From NCBI GenBank assembly GCA_033980235.1, contig CM067070.1, forward strand, positions 9,440,195-9,504,194: a DNA stretch of 64,000 nt, given 5' to 3'. The position numbers and the translations under genes are program-made. The DNA is from Diadema setosum (Eukaryota > Echinodermata > Echinoidea > Diadematoida > Diadematidae). The notes beneath the pieces were generated by a model. The model searched no databases and was not told the origin of the DNA. It saw only the letters and a list, made by a program, of their open reading frames with translations. Shown here in pieces: positions 47,906 through 59,865 of this stretch (position 1 is its first letter; the number at the start of each line of letters is the position of its first letter).

Positions 47906-48945
47906 ACACAGTATATTTTATCATGCATTCTTTAAAGATTCCGAAAAGAGATTTAATTAAACATTTCTAATTTTATAGCCTCCGTGTTCTGATAAATTGG
48001 CGGGTGTAATGGAAAATCGACGTTAATGCAGCTAAAAATGTAAAATGACCAAGGAAATATAAAAGTAGAAATATATGTGCATGGAAGTCAACTTCAGTTA
48101 CTTACACTCACAGTTTCACAGCACATCAGAAAATGATAAATGTGAACTAGAATCATTCACTCAGCCAATGTTTTGTGTCATAACTGAATCTCTAGATAAA
48201 ATAAATGCATTATTTTCAAGGAATGCAAAATGCAATAATTATGGTCTGTTTGTTATAGTTTTAATGCCAATACATGTATAGCTATGAAACCTACGTGTCA
48301 CTTTTTTCCTCATTTTTTTTTGTGTATACTACATACTCTTTAAATCAGAAAGTAATACAACAAAATATTATGTGGTATGAATATTATGGCTATATATACA
48401 GTTCAAAAGCCATCCATTCGAGCTCAACAACACAGCTTGATATACCAGCAAAACACAACACAGCTTTAAATGTTGCTGCGCAGACGTTTTCACAAAAAAT
48501 AACCTGGGCAAGCTTCGGAGGGGAAATCTTGGGTATTTCGTAGAGGGTCACAGGAGTCTATCCATCAACTTGATATGGCAGTCAGATTAGCGCCATCGTT
48601 GTCCCGCTCCCTAACTTTTCATTTACAGCGCCGGCGACGTCATTGTTTTGCTTTGTTTCGTATCCATATCGGGCAATAGCCATGTAACATATCAGGTGTG
48701 CCGTCAGGCTGTACCAGGGAAGAAAACAAGGAGCCAAAGGAAAACCGAATGAGCAAAAACTGTTACACGATTATATACCCATTGGTATATACTTGAAAAA
48801 GAAAGGAAACATATTCATAAGGGTAAATGCATGTGATTGACACCCCTAGATACATCTAGATTTTGTGTGTACGCATTCCTTTATTTCCGCCGGGTACGTC
48901 TCTTTGTCTATTGATAAATTCATTATTTATGTATGCATTTATATG
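47906..48945. other. Intergenic AT-rich sequence, no gene seen
   Basis: Only short chance frames. Confidence 0.45.
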
Positions 48946-48950
48946 TATAC

Positions 48951-48990
48951 ATGTGTGTGTGTGCGTGTGTGTATGTGTGTGTGTGTGTGT
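48951..48990. repeat. (TG)n microsatellite
   Basis: TGTGTGTGTG with single CG and AT interruptions. Confidence 0.95.
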
Positions 48991-49375
48991 AATGCTTATA
49001 ATTTATCGCACTCTTTCGTCATCTCGGGAAGATAGTCGTTATGTTGAAATCCCACATTCAATTCATTACGTTTATATCACTCCACATAGTTTCTTATGCT
49101 CAAGACCTTTATTCCATCCATTGCGTATACAGAGACAACAAAACAATAAAAGAAGACTCATAGGATCGAAAGTTCCTACTACCCATATAGGGCCTATGCA
49201 CAGAAGGTCATGCATTCTAGGTATTGCATGTTAATCCCACCTTGACAAATATAGTAACAACCTCAATATCGTCAAATATGAAGTGAAGACTTATTTTTTT
49301 CCCCCCAGCAGCAACTTTGTGAATGACGTGCAACAAATTATGAGAGTCGGGGGCTTTGAATGTTTTTACAGATAA

Positions 49376-50160
49376 TAACAACAATAATAATAATGATACA
49401 AAATGATAATAATAATAATACAACTACTACTACTACTAATAATAATAATTATTATTATTGTAATGATGATAATGATAATTACAATAATAATGATAATAAT
49501 GATAATTAACATTCATATCGCGCGTAATACATATTTTCTAAGCGCCTTACATGTATCATTATTATATCAAAACATTATCTTACATTATTCAACATAACTA
49601 CAAAACTCTACAATAATTTACACTATTTAACATACTTTAGCACTAATCAAATGCTAAAACTATATAGCATACTTAATACACACACACAAAGCAAGAAAAA
49701 AAAAACCGTAACATACAAAAACATAAGATCATAGTAATTTCAACTCATATTGACTTCATTAAATGTGTCTTCAGGAGGGTCTTAAACGTATCTAGAGAAG
49801 GTGAAGATCTCATGTGAATGGGGAGCATGTTCCATAGTTGGGGCGCGGCGACGGCAAAAGTACGACTGCCATGCCAGGTACGTGGTATGGGTCCCGGGCT
49901 AAGTTGGAGATGGATTGAGCGGGAGGATCGCAGGACACGGGATGAATTCTTGGGAACTAATAGTTCAGAGATGTATCCATTGGCTAAACCGTGCTTGACT
50001 TTGTAGGTAAGGGTGAGTACTTTGAATTGTATCCATTTGATAAATGGTGCTGTTTCATCACCTATTGTATGTAAACTTACCATGCGCAAGTCACAACAAC
50101 CAGATTTCCAGTGACCGCAATCACCAAACTGATGCCATAGTAGAAGTGCAACCACATTAT
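49376..50160 (-). mobile_element. 5'-truncated LINE copy (CR1/L2/jockey type) with (ATT)n tail
   Basis: A minus frame of 136 codons (50155..49745) reads the C-terminal RT block: IQFKVLTLTYKVKHGLANGY, ISELLVPKNSSRVLRSS, SRTFAVAAPQLWNMLP and SLDTFKTLLKTHLM. These match the FK.L.LTYK.L.GLAP.YL..LL, the FSVAAP.LWN.LP and the FK..LKT.LF signatures of non-LTR elements. The 3' UTR holds AAGGCGCTTAGAAAATATGT and ends in an (ATT/AAT)n tract (49376-49507). Upstream RT and endonuclease parts are missing. The C-terminal block is intact and open, so insertion is fairly recent. Confidence 0.88.
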
Positions 50161-51050
50161 ATCATCTCCTGGAAAGCAGGGTATAAAAAACGTACAACAT
50201 GAAAGCTTTTGATATAAATTTCATTCTGATATTAGACTTGTGTATTTCTAAGTCTGTTGCAAGGGGGCTCTAAACAGTCTTGCTCTTGTTTGGCTTGGCA
50301 TAGCGATATCTACTAAAGAGTTTGTGCATGAACTTGTCACAGTTACAGAATGACAAGTACATAAATTTCATTTTTCAGGTCGCTGTTTGACCATTTTCAA
50401 TAAGTTACGGAAGCAATTTCCTGATATTATAATAAGCTAACAATCGAACTACGAACCCCCCCCCCCCCCCCTCTCCACAGCTCCACTGTTTCCTCGAGTA
50501 TTAGATCCTAACATACCAGGAATAATGGCACTGTGCGTGATTCAAGCTACTTTGGGAACACTGCATGTCTTATACCCCTTTCATATTGGCATCCTCGGAT
50601 GTCATACCAGACTCGAATTTGGGATGAACTGGGGATGAATATGCTCCCAAATCCTTGGAAAGAGGAGGTACAACCCGTGGTACCCATTCATACTGATTTC
50701 GAACACAGCATGAACTCGGCACACGTTCCCATAGTAATAGTACATAAATAATATACAGTATACGCATGTGGCGCTGCAGCGATCAAACTTCAGATATACA
50801 TTATAGCTAAAGAAAGTGGTTTTATATGATTTCAAAGTAATGCTCTATCGAAAATTGATCGCCCTTATTGAAAATTGATAGCCCATATTGATTACATTTA
50901 CCTTGCTTTCGATGCTGCGCTCCGACTGTCATAGGCTGATGAGGACGCGTACTATTCGCATAGGAGCGCTGGTGGTCTTTATGTCCTGTACGTAAATAAT
51001 CGATTATATTATACATTATATATAAATTATACACTTGTAATTGATACATA

Positions 51051-51053
<3 letters not shown>
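50161..51053. other. Intergenic sequence, no gene seen
   Basis: Includes a poly-C run (50458-50470) and possible inverted words near 50580-50720 (AATTTGGGATGAACTGGGG). No coding features. Confidence 0.45.

Positions 51054-51105
<52 letters not shown>
51054..51105. repeat. (TA)n microsatellite
   Basis: TA dinucleotides ending TACATACATATG. Confidence 0.95.
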
Positions 51106-51106
<1 letters not shown>

Positions 51107-51258
51107 CATATGTTCACATTGTAGGCCCTATTTGCTCCTTGTATGAAAGTTAACGAATCAGTAGAAGAAGAACGCCGTAAAAAAAAAAAAAATAAATCCT
51201 AGATCTCGAAGATCTTTCAAGATGCCGAGCAGACCAATTTTCTTATTACGTTTCTGTA

Positions 51259-51259
51259 C

Positions 51260-51305
<46 letters not shown>
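51259..51305. repeat. (TA)n microsatellite
   Basis: TA tract. Flanks (GTAGGCCCTATTTGCTCC at 51121, ATAGGCCCTATTTGCTCC at 51320) are duplicated next to both TA tracts. Confidence 0.95.
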
Positions 51306-51312
<7 letters not shown>

Positions 51313-51652
51313 CGCATTATAGGCCCTATTTGCTCCGTGTATTGACAATACTAGAAATAATAATGTCACAGTAGAGGAATGCATCAAGGTTCAATTACCT
51401 TAACTTTTATTCAAAATAAATACAAATCAATGCAATTTGCATTTAATGCATTCCTCTATTGGGACAATACTATTGTTTTATGTATGTGTGTATATGTATA
51501 TCTATACACAGACACCTGTGTGTGTGTGTGTGTTTGTATATATACACACAAATTTACACATCGTACGGAATCTAAACCCTTTCTTCGAAATAAAAATCTA
51601 ACAAACAAAAAACAGACTTTCATTTGGTAGCTGGTTTAAAGCCACAGGGGAG

Positions 51653-51690
51653 AGATAGATAGAGAGAGAGAGAGAGAGAGGAAGAGAGAA
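51653..51690. repeat. (GA)n microsatellite
   Basis: AGATAGATAGAGAGAGAGAG. Confidence 0.95.
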
Positions 51691-52019
51691 AACTCTCTCG
51701 ATCCAGGTAATCGAAGAAAATGATTTTATGAACCATCACTATTTTACGTAAAACTTAGAAGTTCCTTTCTACACTGTATCTCATTTCTAACTTATTTTGT
51801 GTGGGACTATGTGCAGGGATTTGAAACTGTTCAGTAGCCACTATACGAGAGATAGTCGGTTTATGCCTAAACTTATGACATACTCATTAATCAAAAGTTA
51901 TCAATACCTTAAAGTATCAGTTGTGCTGCTATAGCTTTCAAGAGTTTTCATACATCTTTTCATGAATCAAGTACAAAGTACACTGAAAACAAATAGTTCA
52001 ATTCAAGTGCCAGCAATAT

Positions 52020-52041
52020 TAAAAAAAAAAAAAAAAAAAAA
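52020..52041. repeat. Poly-A run
   Basis: About 21 A in a row; next to it lies a TTCGACACTA foldback. Confidence 0.9.
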
Positions 52042-52103
52042 CGCGCTACCGAAACCTTCCAAGCTTCATAACGTATAGAGAGAAGAACTGGGCTTATCAA
52101 ATT

Positions 52104-52250
52104 CACGAGTCATACAGCCATGAGTTCGACACTAGCTAAAAACAGCCCACGAGTTTGACACTACAACACGGGGCTTAATACGTCGTTGCTTAGTGTCGAA
52201 CTCATGGGCTGTATTGCTCTTGGGTTGTATGTGTGGTTGGTGTCGAACTC
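52104..52250. repeat. Foldback with AGTTCGACACTA arms
   Basis: AGCCATGAGTTCGACACTA (52117) pairs with TAGTGTCGAACTCATGGGCT (52192-52211). Additional CACGAGTTTGACACTA and GTGTCGAACTCGTGA copies flank it. Confidence 0.7.
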
Positions 52251-53465
52251 GTGACGTGCACCTGAATAACTCCTATTTGCAAGATAGTCAACATCACTTA
52301 CCCAAAGCACACATCTTTATGCCTTTTGGAAAATCTGTATGTGCAGCTTTACGTGGGTTCTGCAGATCGTCAATCACTCTAAAGCCTGTTCACATAAATT
52401 GTTATATACCAAAATCTGAAATGTTGTGAGAACAGGAAAAGGTTCAACAATTATTGTTGCACCATATTATACACCTCTGCATTGTGCTGAATAACCAGAT
52501 GGATTATCTACTTTATTCAAAGGGGCAAGCAAGGTTGTCAGTCTATACATCAGCACTGATTGAACAACATAATGACATTTTTTAACGACGTTACGAGGAT
52601 GGAACAAGTAGTTATGAGCTTGAAACCAAAGATAGGAACAAATGCAACGTATTTTACATTTGTCATATAAATGCTCGAAAAGTTAACAAAAATGAAAGTC
52701 AATTTATGAAAATAACTTGTATATGTGTCAAAAATGGAATTGTTCATACTTATTAGAAATTGATATCTTGATATCAAGATTTCGTTTATATATGCTGTTA
52801 TTGAAATGATTATACAGTGTATTATAGGCTTATAGCTAAGTTCACTTGAATTGAAATTACTTTCTGTGGTATCCTATCAACAAATACATTTTTGATCAAA
52901 GACGCTGTCCTGTACTCTAATGTAAGATCTCCATTGAATGAAGTATTCTTGGCTTATGATCAGTAGGAAAATAAGTACTCACCGAAACAGGGCATAAAAA
53001 GCGAGGAGCACAGAAACATAAAGAAGACGAGGCTGAACGTCCATCGTTCACGTTCTGCTAAGATAGCAGTAACACATGACGGCATTTTGAGAAACTTTGA
53101 TGCTAACATATTTTCATCAAAAGACAAACAATCCAAAATGACACAAATGGCGAGTGGTAAGATGTGTGAAGAGTTTCAACATTCGTTTCCAGTTTTATAT
53201 GTCCTTTTTATCATATTTTGAATAGACAGCGGTCGTCAGCGTTCAAGTCGAAACAGAGAGTGAGAGTTCTATCGCTTGTACGACAATAGATTTCAGAGGT
53301 CACTAACAAGGGTAGGCTGTGCCTGCCTGTATAGAATCATACAAACTATCGATACCAAACTCGGTTTTCCACAGGATTGTCATCGTCCTAATTTCAAGTG
53401 CTTATGATAAGCAGTACATTCTGTGAAAACTGTGGGAAAGGATTACATGAACAAGTATATGTATA
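52251..53465. other. Intergenic AT-rich sequence, no gene seen
   Basis: No recognised repeat or gene. Confidence 0.45.
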
Positions 53466-53655
53466 TTATGTGACTCTGCACCACAAACCTAACAAAAAGT
53501 CGCCAGACATGGATTTTTAGTGAAGGGTAGAACCTGAAAGAGCAGACTCTAAGCCTTGAAATGGTGTATAACTCAATTCAAATTTGCTCTCCTAACATAT
53601 TTAGGTACTGGAAAGAAAGCACACACTCTGGAAAAGTGTGAACTGAGAAAATTTT
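53466..53655. repeat. Dispersed repeat with CAACAAAAAGTCGC end
   Basis: TGACTCTGCACCACAAACCT..AAAAAGTCGC and AAAGCACACACTCTGGAAAA(GTGTGAAC). The first motif recurs at 36092-36135 (inverse), 62642-62680 and 63685-63730 (inverse). The second recurs at 35433-35460 and 63545-63585 (inverse). Confidence 0.6.
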
Positions 53656-54500
53656 CCTGTACAGGGCCCTAGACAGTAGCCCTGAAGGGCCTGTAATCCT
53701 ATTCCTGATATATTCACCCGATGTAATGGAAGTGGTACACAAGAGACATCCAAAACACCAAAGCCAGTTATTAAATCCTTTACGGGGCCCCAGACAGTAG
53801 CCCCACAAAGTGCCCCACATATAATTTGTTTAGCTGAAAAAAAGTAATTGTTAATTTCCTTTGCAATGGAAATAGGCGCTTTATACACAACGGAGATAAT
53901 CAAAAAATCAAAACTAATCATTTTATACTGTAAGGGGCCCCAGACAGTAGCCCCAAAGTGCCCCCACCCCATAACATACAGCGTGTCAAAATGTTATCGA
54001 TCTCTTACGTTAGTTTTTCGGAGACTTTCACGTTGACTTTTCTGTACCACATAACATCTTGGTTCACTTTGCTGAAAAGAATCATGTCTTACTTATTCAT
54101 TTTATTTTTTTTTTTACGAAAGAAGTACAAAAGAGATACCCTAGAGCCAGTTATTTTATCCTCTATGGGGCCCTAGACAGTAGCTCCAAAGTGGTCCCAA
54201 AGAACCCCCCAAATGATTTTATTTATCTGATGTCTTTTACAATGGAAGAAGTACACAACAGAGATATCCAAAACACCAAAGCCAGTTAATTCAATCTGTT
54301 CAGGGCCCCAGACTGTAGCTTTAAAGAGCCACCCACACCCCCTCCGTCCCCACATGTGAATTTATTACGCTGATAGAGACATGGCTACTTATAAATTTCT
54401 TTTGCAATGATACCCGAAACAGGTAAGCCCATAGTCCTGTACAGGGCCCTAGACAGTACCCCTGAAGGAGCCTTAAATCAATTACCTGCTACATTCACCC
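53650..54500. repeat. Irregular tandem array built on GGGCCCCAGACAGTAGCCCC
   Basis: Six copies near 53662, 53779, 53934, 54167, 54302 and 54441, spaced about 115-235 bp. Copies also share CCAAAACACCAAAGCCAGTTA and (TTT)GCAATGGAA(G) words. No coding potential. Confidence 0.8.
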
Positions 54501-55300
54501 GAAGAAAGACACCACTTGTTTGCTTGTTTGTTTTTGTTTTTTGTTTTTTGTACTGAACAAGTTTTTATTGTGAATAACAAATGCAAATGTATCAATGACA
54601 AAGTCTTTCTCAGCAGGATTATTTCCACTATTTTCGCTTTCTCTTCAAGCTTCCTTTTCGAAATTGTTACTCAAAACTTGGGCCTTGTTGATTGAAACTC
54701 TACGTTTAAACGGAACTCGAAAAATAAAATGCAAGTCAACCAAATCGTCCGCAACTTTGCGTTTAAACGCAAGTCTGTTGCTGTAAAGACCTGCGTTTGA
54801 CAAATACCAAACGCAAATTTAACCCTCTAAGTGCCACACCAACCTCCTGTCCACATTATTATGTGTGAAAATAGTGCTTATTTGACTAATTGACACAGAA
54901 AAGGTTAATGAAGCAAACTCGACTTTGCGTGTGATTCTGATCAAACGCAAAGTTGCGTTTTGAGTCATATTGGTCAATGAAACTTCCGATATTATAGCAA
55001 AAATGGCGTTGTCACCTCTAGTATAGTGCCTTTTTGTTCAGCAAAGCTTTATGCAGTTTTCGTGTAAAGTGAAAGCAGCTGCCAAAGCAATGGAGAAATT
55101 CGTATGAAAGTATAGATTTCCACGGATTTCCAACTCAATTTTATTACCACCACTTTCTTGTCAAAGCTTTAAGCTGATACCAGATTTGGCTGCCACCTTT
55201 TGCCACTTTTGTGTGTGTGTGTGTGTTAGAGCCGATTTTCCGGTTACACAATACGTCCATTTTGGACCTGTCAGCCGCTTCAAGAATGCTCTGTCATTAT
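54501..55300. other. Intergenic sequence, no gene seen
   Basis: Contains repeated ACTTTGCGTTTAAACGCAA / CTACGTTTAAACGGAA-like palindromic words (54700-54965). No gene. Confidence 0.45.
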
Positions 55301-55307
55301 CATACGG

Positions 55308-55362
55308 CGCGCATGATGACGACGACAATGATGATGACTACGATGATGATGATGATGATTAT
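55308..55362. repeat. (GAT)n microsatellite
   Basis: GATGACGACGACAATGATGA and (GAT)n. It produces a spurious Asp-rich plus frame. Confidence 0.9.
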
Positions 55363-55508
55363 CAGTCAAGGAAACTCTCGACTTTCCGAGATCACGTGAA
55401 ATACCGCTTGTTCGAGATCAGTGCGTACAACGAAGCGTGGAAGAGCGCGGTGGCCGTTGCTTTGTCTTCTCTTTTCAGCCGTTTTTGTTTTCAGAAAAAT
55501 GCTCTTAC

Positions 55509-56092
55509 AGGGGAAATTCAGTCCAAGTATAAGTTAGTCTTATACGAAAGAGTACAAAGTAAAAAAGTTTGATCAAAATCAGGTGAGAAATAATGAGGTT
55601 ATGACATTTTGAAATTTCTCTAATTTTTCAGGAAACGGTTCTTGAACGACCAATATAATGAGAATATGCAAATAGCAAAGTAAGCATGTCATCTCCTCAC
55701 AACCTGCCGTATATTATAGTTTGGACGTAAAAATTTTGAAATTTCCAGTTTTTCATTCAAGCGCAATTATGCCCAATGCTCAAATCCTAGTATATCTAAC
55801 TGATCACTATTCTGAAGTTAGTCAATCAGGAATAACATTACGTTCCAAGACTTCTATGACAGAAACAATGAATTTTCGTCATTTTGTACTCGATCAATGG
55901 AAGATTGTGAGGTTCTGACATGGTTAGCTCACTCATTAGCATATTCATATCCACTGTACAAGAACTGTTTTGCAGAAATTAGCAAAGGTTCATATATTTC
56001 ATCCAATTTCAGTCAAATTGCACCGTTGAACTCGTAAAATTTTACTCTTTTTTTATCAGACTCATTTATATTTGTATTGGATTTCCCCTTTA
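55509..56092. mobile_element. MITE with AGGGGAAATYCA ends
   Basis: AGGGGAAATTCAGTCCAAGT at left is inverse to GTATTGGATTTCCCCTTT at right. Inner AGGAAACGGTTCTTGAAC / CAAGAACTGTTTTGCAG arms also pair. A half copy is at 5315-5490. Confidence 0.75.
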
Positions 56093-56737
56093 AGCCAGTC
56101 CAGGTTTGCAAGTGCGAGTGTATGATCACTTATGTGTGTATACACCGTATCCAGTGGCGGATCGGGAGGGGGGCACCCTCTTTATATTTTTGGTAAAACA
56201 CACAAAAAAGAAAAAAACAAACATGGGGGGGGGGATGCGTGCGCACCCCTTCAATTTTGTAAAGCTGCCTCCCCTTTACGGAATTCCTGGACCCCCCCCC
56301 CCCTTGTATCACAGTATTTTAAAATACACCTGTACTATTTGGATACATTGTAACATGCGGTCTACGATCATCAGCTATATAGCCTCTCTAGATCCCTCTC
56401 TCTCCCCTTTCACTCTCCCTCTCCCCCTCACTCTCTCCCTCTCCCACTTTCTCCCCCTCTCTGTAAGCAATACTAATCTCTCCTCCTATCAATAACACCC
56501 TCTCTTTCTCTCTTTTCTGCAGAGGAAAAAAAAAGGACAGCGGCCGCGGCTGAGAGGAAGGGAGCTAACCTTGCTATTATTTGAAAACTTATGTGCCGTC
56601 TTTCCTGAAAAGCATGAAGCCAACATGGCAGCGCATTTTCTTGCTTCGAGTTTAGACGAAAAGTTAAATTTCCTTTCATATACATGCGTATAAAAATGAG
56701 CCTCAACGTTGGCTATTTTATATGATTTCTTTTCTAA
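56093..56737. other. Low-complexity and unique intergenic sequence, no gene seen
   Basis: Poly-G (56225) and poly-C (56292) runs and a CT-rich stretch (56381-56465). Confidence 0.5.
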
Positions 56738-57329
56738 TGCTGGAGTCACACATAGCCGGATTTCGTACCGGGTCCATAGGGAATTAAAACCGTATCAACC
56801 TGGTTCAAGCCGTAGAGACCCGCATTGACCCGCATAGCAACCCGTGGCAATTCCTGATGGATTCCGGGGGCTACGATACGGCGGTGAAAAATTTTTGGTC
56901 ATGTTCAGAATTTTCTCACGGATTTCATTTCCGTGTTGCTATCCGAATGGACCCGGTTCGCACCGCATTGACTGCAACCCGCAGCGTAAAACCGTATGGA
57001 CCCTTGCCATATTATACCGCATTGCCTTCATATGCAACTGATGATGACAGGGTTTACATCCGGGTCGGTACGGGTCGAAGCGGGTTGACACCCGGGTCGA
57101 TAGGGGTCGAAAAGGAGTCAGTTAAGGATTTAAAGCGGATTTTTATACGGTTCGATACGGGTCTCCCCGGCTCGAACCGGGTCGATACCGTTTTAATTTC
57201 TTATGGACACGGTTCGAAATCCGGCCTTGTGTGACTGTAGTATAAAGTACCCTCCATTCCGGGACTAATCCGGCTCATTTTGACCCGGATCAAATCCGTT
57301 TTGTGACCCGGCCGTGTGTGACTCTAGCA
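56738..57329. mobile_element. Harbinger-like MITE, TAA target duplication
   Basis: Ends TGCTGGAGTCACACATAGCC / GGCCGTGTGTGACTCTAGCA are inverted and flanked by TAA (56735-56737, 57330-57332). The interior is full of GGGTCGATACGG / CCGTATCGACC-like words. A second internal copy of the right end lies at 57212-57240. Confidence 0.8.
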
Positions 57330-57465
57330 TAAGGCCATAGTCGCCATTCACATTGTACAATCTCTCTCAGCATGGGAATTCTCGGCGATTACGTAAAGCC
57401 ACGCTCTATCTCGACTTTCAGAGATAACGACCTCTCCCGGGAAACCGAGAATTTCCCTGACTGAT

Positions 57466-57602
57466 TGTTATCATTATTATTATTTTTATTGTTATTGTTA
57501 TTGTTATTATCATTATTATTGTTATTGTTATTATTATTATTGTTATTGTTATTATTATTATTGTTATTGTCATTATCATTATTATTATTGTTATTGTTAT
57601 TT
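57466..57602. repeat. (TTATTG/TTATTA)n microsatellite
   Basis: Long run of TTATTG and TTATTA. Confidence 0.95.
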
Positions 57603-57748
57603 CAACACGTTAAAGACCCAGAAAAAATAATTAAAACTAAATGAGATGTAAACAAAGTTATGAAATGTAGAGCTAGTTTCAGCTCCTGAAAAACCCCTCT
57701 TCCAGGGATGAAAGTGTACACAATTAATTGTACATAGCCAAGGAGGTG

Positions 57749-58047
57749 TAAAGGTGCGATCACACATCGCCGGTTTAGATGGTGGTTCATGGCGGTTCAG
57801 CAATTCGCCTTGCTCCGCCAAAGACCGTGTTTACACCGTACATAAACCGTGGTCATCCATCACTCATCCGCCACGAACCCCGAGAACCGCGGGGAACCGC
57901 CATCAAAATTAAACATGTTTAATTTTTCGTGGCGGTCTTGGCGGTTTGAAATGGACCGTGTTCACATCGCCGTTCATCGTGTAAAGAACGGCATCCTCCG
58001 TGTTTGCACCGCAAGATCCGTGACAATACCGTGTTAATACCGCCATA
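57749..58047. mobile_element. Partial TIR-type element rich in ACCG words
   Basis: Starts AAAGGTGCGATCACACATCG and repeats GGCGGTTC, AACCGCC and ACCGTGTT. The right end was not found, so length and superfamily are open. Confidence 0.4.
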
Positions 58048-58609
58048 TTTTTTATTTTTTTTTTAAGCAAGAAATAATGAACTTAAAAGAGAATAATGCC
58101 TCCGGCGATACTTCGTGGCTGAGCAATAAAAAAAAAGAAGAAAAAAGCAAAGATGAACCCATTTACAAGATCGGGTAAATTTATTGAATGCTATAGTTTC
58201 CTTAATTTTCTTTAACACATATACAGTAACAAAGAAAGTTTAAAGCTCAAAAAGTTGTTAGGTATGTTGAATAGTACATCATTTACATTAAAAGGTAAGT
58301 TCATAATTTTATTAAAGCTTAACAGCTTTTAAGATGTCCAGCAACGTGAACCTGATATGTTATACACAGAAGACTTACGTAAATATGTTGGGTTCTGCTT
58401 TCGTGATTATGTATGCCTTTTTGTAAGACTGCATGTTGATACAGATATGTTGAAACTTAAGAGAGCAGAGGGAAAAGCGATGTTGAAACTTGAAAAAAAA
58501 AATCACCATTATGATGTGAATGATGTGACGTGAACCTGTAAATAAAGAGGAAACTATGCACATATACAGTATTCTTCTTTGATACGTACGTATGTCTTTT
58601 TATTGACTA

Positions 58610-59060
58610 TTGTTACAGATAGTATTATTATATTGTTATCATTACCGTTCTTACTTGTATAGCGCACAATACATTTGGCACGGTCTCTATATGCGCTTTA
58701 GAGGGGGAACAAAAAGACAAACAGGAAAAGGTAATTCCAGAAACAGTAACATGCTGCATAAATCATCATCTGCAATCACTATGTTACTATTTTAACAAAT
58801 AAGTTTTTAAAAACATTTTGGACTAATTGATGGAACTTGCATGTTTTATATCACCTGGAATGCTGTTCCACAGTTCTGGGGAGGCATAAACTACGTTTGC
58901 CAAAGTATTTCGTTGTAATGGAGGGTATCACGTACTGATTCCCCTGACGATGTAAAAAGTCTCATAGGCTCATATTTCACAAGGAGCTCTGAAAGGTAAG
59001 AAGGAGCAATTTTGTGAAAACATGGATGAACAAGCAATAAGATCTTAAATTCAATCTGCG
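58610..59060 (-). mobile_element. Decayed LINE 3' fragment
   Basis: The minus strand reads IEFKILLLVHPCFHKIAPSY, LSELLVKYEP and, after a frameshift, PELWNSIP (about 58870..58850). This is the same C-terminal RT block as at 49745-50155. The downstream 3' UTR carries AAAGCGCATATAGAGACCGT and TGTGCGCTATACAAG, followed by an ATT-rich tail. Frameshifted and inactive. Confidence 0.8.
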
Positions 59061-59629
59061 AAATATGTGAAAACTTAATTAAGAAAGTAATAAAAAAAAA
59101 AAGAGATGTTGAAACAAGCAAGTACTTGTACATCACTTGATAAATAAACCTGCAAATGAACAGGAAACTTTGGAAACTATGTTGGATTCTGCTTTGACAT
59201 GTATGTCTTTTTTTATGACAGTTAATACAGATATTTTAAAAATCAAGAGAGAGAGAGAGAAAAAGCACGTTGAAACTTAAAGATAATTGCTTGTTGCATC
59301 TTTGACTTAATGTGTCAATCTGTAAGTACACAGGGGGTTACGTTTCATAATTTCTTTGAAATTGTGTTTACCTAACAAAGTAAAACGCTCCTTGTTGTAA
59401 CCTATCCTTTTTATCAATAGATCTTTAAAGACCTAATAAAATGCTTGCAAAATGTTTTAATTTTTATGCAAAAGAAATGTAAAATATATGTCATGATTAT
59501 CAATGTAAATATGTTGTCAGTGTCGTTCCGGTTTTTATCGCTTCTAGAAACTCCCCCAGATATCACATTTTTGGAGGACCCCGTTGCAGCTTTTGCGAAA
59601 AAGATAGTCACGTGACCAACACCCCTGAA

Positions 59630-59865
59630 CCGATTGATGACGTATAAGCACGGAGTTGTGCTCAGTTAGCAGACGCCGCAGCTCAGCACAAGCACTCAGA
59701 TTACTAGCTTGGTACACGCGCGTACACGATAGCTAGCCCGGCCAGGCCCGGGCCCCGCGGGATATAAGTGCGCTCCCGGTCGACACACTGACTGTCGACA
59801 TGTACGCATTACCACGTACATTATCACTAAGTTAGCTTGCACAGATACCTGGTACCTCGAGCATA
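59630..59865 (+). promoter_or_regulatory. CpG-rich promoter-like region
   Basis: CG-dense stretch (GCGCGTACACGATAGC, CCCGGGCCCCGCGG) with a TATA-like GATATAAG at about 59761-59768 and a GTCGACACACTGACTGTCGAC palindrome just after. It stands out from the AT-rich surroundings and precedes the acidic open frame at 59866. Confidence 0.35.

Noticed and set aside
55186..55572. 128-codon Asp-rich plus frame
   Set aside because: Driven by TG and GAT microsatellites; overlaps a MITE end.
56106..56495. 129-codon plus frame
   Set aside because: Low-complexity G/C runs and CT-rich sequence generate it.
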